NCBI GenBank assembly: GCA_027625915.1
Contig: JANTQA010000021.1
Span: 1,798,001 to 1,862,000 of the forward strand
Reading direction: 5' to 3'
Source of the DNA: Anaeramoeba flamelloides
Taxonomy: Eukaryota > Metamonada > Anaeramoebidae
Length of the DNA: 64,000 nucleotides
Each line of letters opens with the position of its first letter. Within the stretch, counting starts at the first letter, position 1. Of the stretch, positions 59,171 to 64,000 are shown piece after piece. Under the pieces are notes generated by a model. The model made no database searches. It saw only the letters and a program-made list of their open reading frames with translations, and was not told the origin of the DNA. Made by a program: the position numbers and the translations under genes.

Positions 59171-59250
59171 GACAGGAGCGGGAATCGAACCCGCGCTCCA
59201 TTCGGAATTTGCTTAGTATAAAAACGCCTTAACCACTCGGCCATCCTGTC
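59171..59250 (-). tRNA. tRNA, type II (Ser/Leu class), anticodon loop reads ACT (Ser)
   Basis: 80 nt. Perfect 7-bp acceptor stem (GACAGGA/TCCTGTC), A box TGGCCGAGTGG, D stem GCC/GGC, variable arm TTCC-GAAT-GGA, T stem GCGGG/CCCGC with B box GGTTCGATTCC. A T7 run follows within a few bases, as a Pol III terminator. With T33 in place, the anticodon is ACT, which would read serine AGT; the usual tRNA-Ser here is GCT. The anticodon stem TTTTT/GCAAA has one T-C mismatch and one G-T pair. So the class is firm, the exact identity less so. Confidence 0.85.
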
Positions 59251-60304
59251 GTAAAATAGTTTTACTTAATATAGTCAATATTTATTAATTTAAAATTATG
59301 GAATAAGGAAAATTTCCTTATTTAAAGGAAAAAAAAGGATTTTAAAAATCCTTTTTTTTTTAAAATTCTTTTTTCAAGTATGAAAAAACAGTAATCTATG
59401 CTACCAAGTAAAGGGGTCAAAAATTAAGAGAATTAAAAATCGAGATTAAAAATCGGAAACAATTAATCATTGCAAGATTGACTTATGGAAGAATTTTTCA
59501 AACTCAATCAAACGCAAGTTGTAATTTTTTCGAAAAGAAAAGAAAGAAATTTTATTTCTAAAATAAAAAATTAAAGAACAAATATTTTTTGGTGGCTGAA
59601 TTGAATGACAAGAAGGTGTGAGGCAACTATAGGCCTTTTAATAAAAAAAAAATATAAAAACAATTAAGGTTTCAAAAATATTGCAAAAAAAATTAAAGAT
59701 TAAAAAGTGTGGAAAAATAATAATATTTTTTGTATGCCAACAGATCTTGATTTACTTGGAATTTCAAGTGTTTATTATTCCATTACAATTAACTTTTGTC
59801 ATTGAAATTTTTTTACTGGATTTTTTTTCTCAATTTGTTTAAGGGACTAGTCTTCTCTGACAACAAGGCAAAATTTTAAAATATGTTATTGGCGGTATTC
59901 TCTACTTTCGTATTTTGTAGATCCCATGAGTTTAAAAATTCTCTTCGATTAAGAAAGCCAGAAAAGATAATTAGTTTAGTGAGATCAATTTTTTTTTTCC
60001 ATTTTTTCCGAAAAAGAAAACTATTAAATTCATTTTATTTCTTACAATTTAACAAGTTTTTACACCTTTTATTGCCGTTTTGATCATTATTATACTATAC
60101 CATTTCTTTGTTACCAGTAATATTAATATAAAGATTTTTTTTCTTTTTTGAGATAAAACTTTTGGTTAACCAAAAAAATTGATATATTTAACGGATTAAA
60201 AAATAATTGTATTTTTTTAAGAAGAATAGTTATAATAATCAAAAATTTGTGGTCATTTAAAAATTTAACACAGAAATTTTGTTTTTGTTTTAAGATGAAA
60301 TTTG
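59251..60304. other. Gene-free stretch
   Basis: AT-rich. A 66-codon frame at 59883-60083 (+) is Phe/Leu-rich and has no domain; I do not count it as a gene. Confidence 0.3.
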
Positions 60305-60955
60305 ATTTTTCAAAATAAAATTTTCTTGAAGATATTTGGGAATTAGTTAATTTTATCCACAAAATTCAAAATCATTTTTTTTCTGCCAAAAATGATTTTA
60401 ATTGCTATAAGGATTCTTGTGAATAAGACCAAACAATTTGTTGAAAATTTTTTTGCAATTTTTTTTCATTTTTTGAAAACCAGAAAACAACTTTTTTAAA
60501 ACATTAAAGAAAAAAATTTTTTTTGCAGAATAGATCTCAATTTAATTGATAAACTGTACTTAAGCTTCTACTGAATATTAATTTATTGAATCACCCAAAA
60601 TACAAATAGTTTTAATGGCTAAGATTTGAATTGAAATATTAATCAAAGAAAAAGAAACCAAATAAAAAATTTGCTTTCGAAATCAATACTTTCCAAAATA
60701 AAACGAAAAATATGTTTTCCCATTTTCAAGAATTAACTTAATTCTTAAACAAAATAATAGGATACTTTTTTTCGTTTTATATTGGAAAGATGCAAATTTT
60801 GAATTTCAAAAAGGAGACTCAAATCAATAAATTGTTCAAATAAGGTTAACTCATCCATTTCATAAATCTAAACACAAATTACAAAAAAAAAAATTTTCAA
60901 GATCTTTACAAGATTTCATTTTATTTTCAAAAATGACCACCCCCTTAAATTTTTT
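60305..60955 (+). repeat. Dispersed repeat J, copy 2
   Basis: Same orientation as 40435-41105. Shared words include CTTGAAGATATTTGGGAA, GATTCTTGTGAATAAGACCA and CTCATCCATTTCATAAA. Confidence 0.6.
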
Positions 60956-62117
60956 TTCTTTATATTTTTCTTTATTTTTTTATTCTTTTTTCTTGTTTTT
61001 CTTTTTTTACTTATTTTTTTTTAGATTAATAATTGAAAAGAACTTTCCAAAAAAGTGAAAAAAAAAATCGCAATACTTGGGAGTTTTTTTTTTATACCTA
61101 TTAGGTTCTTTAAATTCTTATCATCTATTATCTTATCCAATGGACCGATAAACGCCGACCAATGAAAGGTACATGATTAAAATATGATCTTTTTGATTAT
61201 ATAACAATTTAATGATATTGTATATACATATCTTCAAATCCAATATAGAAAATTATAATAAGAGTTCGATCTTGCTAAAGTAAATTGACCCTTACAAATA
61301 GTTAACGAAAAGAAAACCCAATAATTTTAAAAATAAAATTATAATTAGAGAAAAATTTAAAGATTGAACCAACAATATTCAGACTCTAAAGTTGAAAAAT
61401 ATCTTTCCTAGATTTCTACTAAAATATAAGGTAGTTACTCAAAAATTTGATTTTTTTCAAAAATCAAATCATTAACAAAATTGATATTCTTTTGACCAAT
61501 TATTTTTTACACATATTGTAAATATATTGATATCACAACTAGCCTTAGAAAATGGAAACATAAAATAATCATTCATTTGGGTTTTATTTATTGATGATTA
61601 TTGAGTTAAATCTTGAAAAATTAAAAAATCTCAAAAATCTTTACTTTTTTAAGACTCAAAATATGAATTATTAAAGACTAGAATACTATTATTTTAAGGT
61701 TTTCTATCTTTAGGTTTGGAAGAATTAAACAAAAAAATTTTTCAAAATATAAATTTTTATTGTGATCTTTCCTTAAAAATGAAATAATTTCTTGTCTAAT
61801 ACTATTTAAAATAAATTTTTTAGTGATATTTGAACCATTTATCTCTTAGATCATTTTACAATCTAATTTCTTCATACTTTAATTTTTTAGAGAATTTAGA
61901 GAGAGGTTAACACTCTATATAGATCTGATCCTTTTAGTTTGAATTTGAACTCTGTTTTTACCCTTTTTTTTATCAAAAACAAGTTTACTTCTTCTTTTCA
62001 TGGTAACGCTTTTTTAAGAAAGCAAGTAACTTTTATTAATTTTGAGAACCATATTCATTCACAATAATGTAATAGCAAAAATCATTTCTTTTAATAAAAA
62101 AAAATCATTTTTAATAA
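60956..62117. other. Gene-free stretch
   Basis: AT-rich with T-runs; nothing supported. Confidence 0.3.
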
Positions 62118-62345
62118 TTACTAGAGTGGAATATATCCTAGTATAATATATTGAAAAAGCAAATAAAAAAAGGAAAATAAAAATAATTATAAAATCTGTA
62201 AAGAAAAAATTAAAACTATATCATTTTTTTATTGATCTTTTCTGAAAAATTTGATAAAATTACTTATTCTTTACTAAATTTTATTTTTAATTCTTCAAGA
62301 AAGTACTTATACATAAAAAATATTGAAGAAACAAATTTTAGTGAA
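62118..62345 (+). repeat. Dispersed repeat E, copy 3
   Basis: Begins CTAGAGTGGAATATATCCTA as at 8098, then diverges but keeps TTTTTAATTCTTCA. Confidence 0.5.
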
Positions 62346-62688
62346 TGAAAATATTTATCAACTGAGTAAAATTTTATCTCTTTTTTTCTTTTTGTTCAGT
62401 TGAAATATCCAATTTACCATCTAATAGTATGCCCAAATACAACTCAATTTTAGAGATAAACTCCTTGATTTTTTTAAAGTAAATTTTAAATAATGTATGA
62501 TATTGTATAAAATAGTTAATAAATTTCTATATTTTTATAATATTCACTTTTTTTTTTTTTTTTTTTTTTGGAAAAGTAATTAATTTGAACTCTTCTATTT
62601 ACTCTATTTTTTGATAGATAAATCTATTTGATATGAAACCATATTGTTTGAATTTATTTTAAAATAATAAAATATTAACAAAATAATA

Positions 62689-62909
62689 TAAGTCAAATTT
62701 CAAAATTAGGGGTAAACTTTTTTATTATTATTTTTTTCTTTTTTCGTTTGTCTTTCTAAAAATACAATGATCATACAATATTTTTATTTATTAATCTATA
62801 TTGGCTATTGTCTCTAAAAAAAATAGTAAAATATCTTATTATTCAAAAAAAAAGAAAAACAATTTTTTTTCTGATGAAAAATCTGCCCCTATTTTTGAAA
62901 TTAAGCTTA
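62689..62909 (+). repeat. MITE-like repeat B, copy 3
   Basis: Ends TAAGTCAAATTTCAAAATTA and, at the right, TTTTTGAAATTAAGCTTA; the interior matches 2587-2810 closely, including GATGAAAAATCTGCCCCTAT. Confidence 0.65.
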
Positions 62910-62989
62910 ATGCATATTATTTATTGTTTTGTATTTTATTTTACTTATTATTATTTTTTTTTTTTCAGTTATTTGGAAAAGCTTTTTAT

Positions 62990-63172
62990 AATCAGTTCCA
63001 TTTTTAAAATATAAACTTTCAAGGAAATTTAACAGATAAAAATCCTCAAATTAAAGTACATTGTTTTTTATACAAATTATTTTACTAGAATTTGAATTTT
63101 GTACTGTAATTTGAGAATTTATTGTGCCTTAAATATCTTTGAAAGTTTAGGTCTTATAAAGGGAACTGAATG
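62990..63172. repeat. MITE-like repeat L, copy 2
   Basis: TCAGTTCCATTTTTAA at the left and AAAGGGAACTGA at the right; shared inner block ACTTTCAAGGAAATTTAA with the copy in the PFP intron. Confidence 0.6.
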
Positions 63173-63309
63173 TATTTTGAAAAACAAATACAATAGGCCT
63201 ATATTGATTATTTAAACAATATAATTATAGAATAAAGTTTTGAAAAGATATATTAATAATGAATAACAACCTGGGAAAAATAAAGGCAATCTCATGTTTA
63301 ATCTTTCAT

Positions 63310-63852
63310 AAAATAAAATTCAAAATTTTACACACAAATAAAATGTTACAAAGAATCACATTATTACAATTTCATTCAAATTGGATATAATTTTGATTTT
63401 TGAAAAATAATGAAAATCATTTTTTTATTTTTTTCTTTTCAAATCCTTTTTTGAATTACGTAACTTTTTTCTTTCTATTAAATTTTTTTTCAAGGATTGA
63501 TATTCGGTCAAAGTTGAATTGTTCAAAATAGAAGAACTTGAATAAAATTAGTTCATGGTATCTAAACTTTTGATCGATCAATAATACTAATAGAATTTTA
63601 ACACATTTAACAATATATTTTTTTGTTCTACTCTCTCCAAAATTTTTAACATACCGATAATTTATTTGTATTGATAATTATTTATTTTTTGTTTTGTGAG
63701 TTTTGTAATTTTTTTAAAACAACTGTGAACTTTTCAATTAGTTAATCGTTCTAATTTGGTATTTATTCAGGAATTTATTATATAAGTTTTTGTTTTTTTT
63801 TGAAAAATTAGATTTTGGTGTGTTAAAAACTTTGAATTAGAGTTTAATTTAC
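63310..63852 (-). repeat. MITE-like repeat N, copy N5 (inverted)
   Basis: Its reverse complement follows 7062-7672: TTTTTAACACACCAAAATC at one end, AAATAAATAATTATCAATAC and GATCGATCAAAAGTTTAGAT in the core, and AAATTCAAAATTTTACACAC at the other end. It lacks the tandem duplication of N4. Confidence 0.6.
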
Positions 63853-64000
63853 AAATTATATAAAAATTGATATTATGTTGTTTATGATAAAAATAAATTA
63901 ACAACTAAATTTTACTTTTTGTAACAAAAATCAGTCTAATGTATCAATCATTGAAGATATTAAGTCTTTTTTGTGACTGTACAATCTATTAAGGAAATCA

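Noticed and set aside
59883-60083. 66-codon plus-strand frame
   Set aside because: Hydrophobic Phe/Leu content from T-rich DNA, no domain, no neighbour in phase.
1-64000. CRISPR array, rRNA genes, bacterial operons or phage genes
   Set aside because: No regular spaced repeats, no rRNA-like conserved blocks and no ribosome-binding-site-led gene runs were seen; splicing shows the DNA to be eukaryotic nuclear.

Overview
The window reads as nuclear DNA of an intron-bearing, extremely AT-rich unicellular eukaryote. All three stop codons end reading frames. Most introns I could place begin GTA/GTT and end AG. The proteins carry long Asn, Lys/Glu and Asp runs. Glycolytic phosphofructokinase is of the long pyrophosphate type, and the other recognisable proteins are signalling or adaptor types (Sec7-PH, CH plus PH-like array, ankyrin-BTB, F-box). 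This combination suggests an anaerobic amoeboid protist of the metamonad kind (Anaeramoeba-like). The taxon is an inference from gene content, not a proof.

Layout, left to right. At 15-184 (-) lies the first exon of a gene leaving the window. From 3795 to 12742 (-) I place one gene for a cytohesin-like ARF exchange factor: an acidic/basic N-terminus and the start of a Sec7 domain at 11090-12742, a short exon at 10142-10254, and the end of Sec7 plus a PH domain at 3795-4348, with about 5.8 kb of repeat-filled intron in between. From 17174 to at least 27756 (-) lies a second large gene: a calponin-homology (CH) domain split over two or three exons, followed by a single 5.8-kb exon encoding about ten PH-like modules. 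At 32212-33222 (-) is a small membrane-protein gene with one frame break, and at 33522-33710 (+) a TRAPPC1-like fragment. From 36613 to 43334 (-) runs an ankyrin-BTB gene whose ankyrin repeats each sit on their own exon. At 47026-47906 (-) is an F-box protein with three membrane segments. At 52985-55518 (+) is a three-exon pyrophosphate-type phosphofructokinase, the best-supported gene here. At 59171-59250 (-) is a type II (Ser/Leu class) tRNA gene.

Most of the rest is intron or intergenic DNA made of short non-autonomous elements. By comparing the window with itself I found at least a dozen repeat families (called A to N here), many with terminal inverted repeats and sizes of 200-700 bp. Family A has two copies about 99% alike (25134-25820 and, inverted, 29588-30273) and two decayed copies. 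The others are older. Several sit in introns, including one with clear TA flanks in intron 2 of the phosphofructokinase gene. I saw no transposase, reverse transcriptase, capsid or integrase gene, no CRISPR array and no rRNA gene.

The genes do not form one pathway. They include one glycolytic enzyme, two or three membrane-traffic or lipid-binding proteins (Sec7-PH, CH/PH-array, TRAPPC1-like) and two likely ubiquitin-ligase adaptors (ankyrin-BTB, F-box). The main biological points are an unusual phosphoryl-donor motif in the phosphofructokinase, an apparently non-catalytic Sec7 domain, a CH protein with a very long array of PH-like modules, and small genes stretched by repeat-filled introns.
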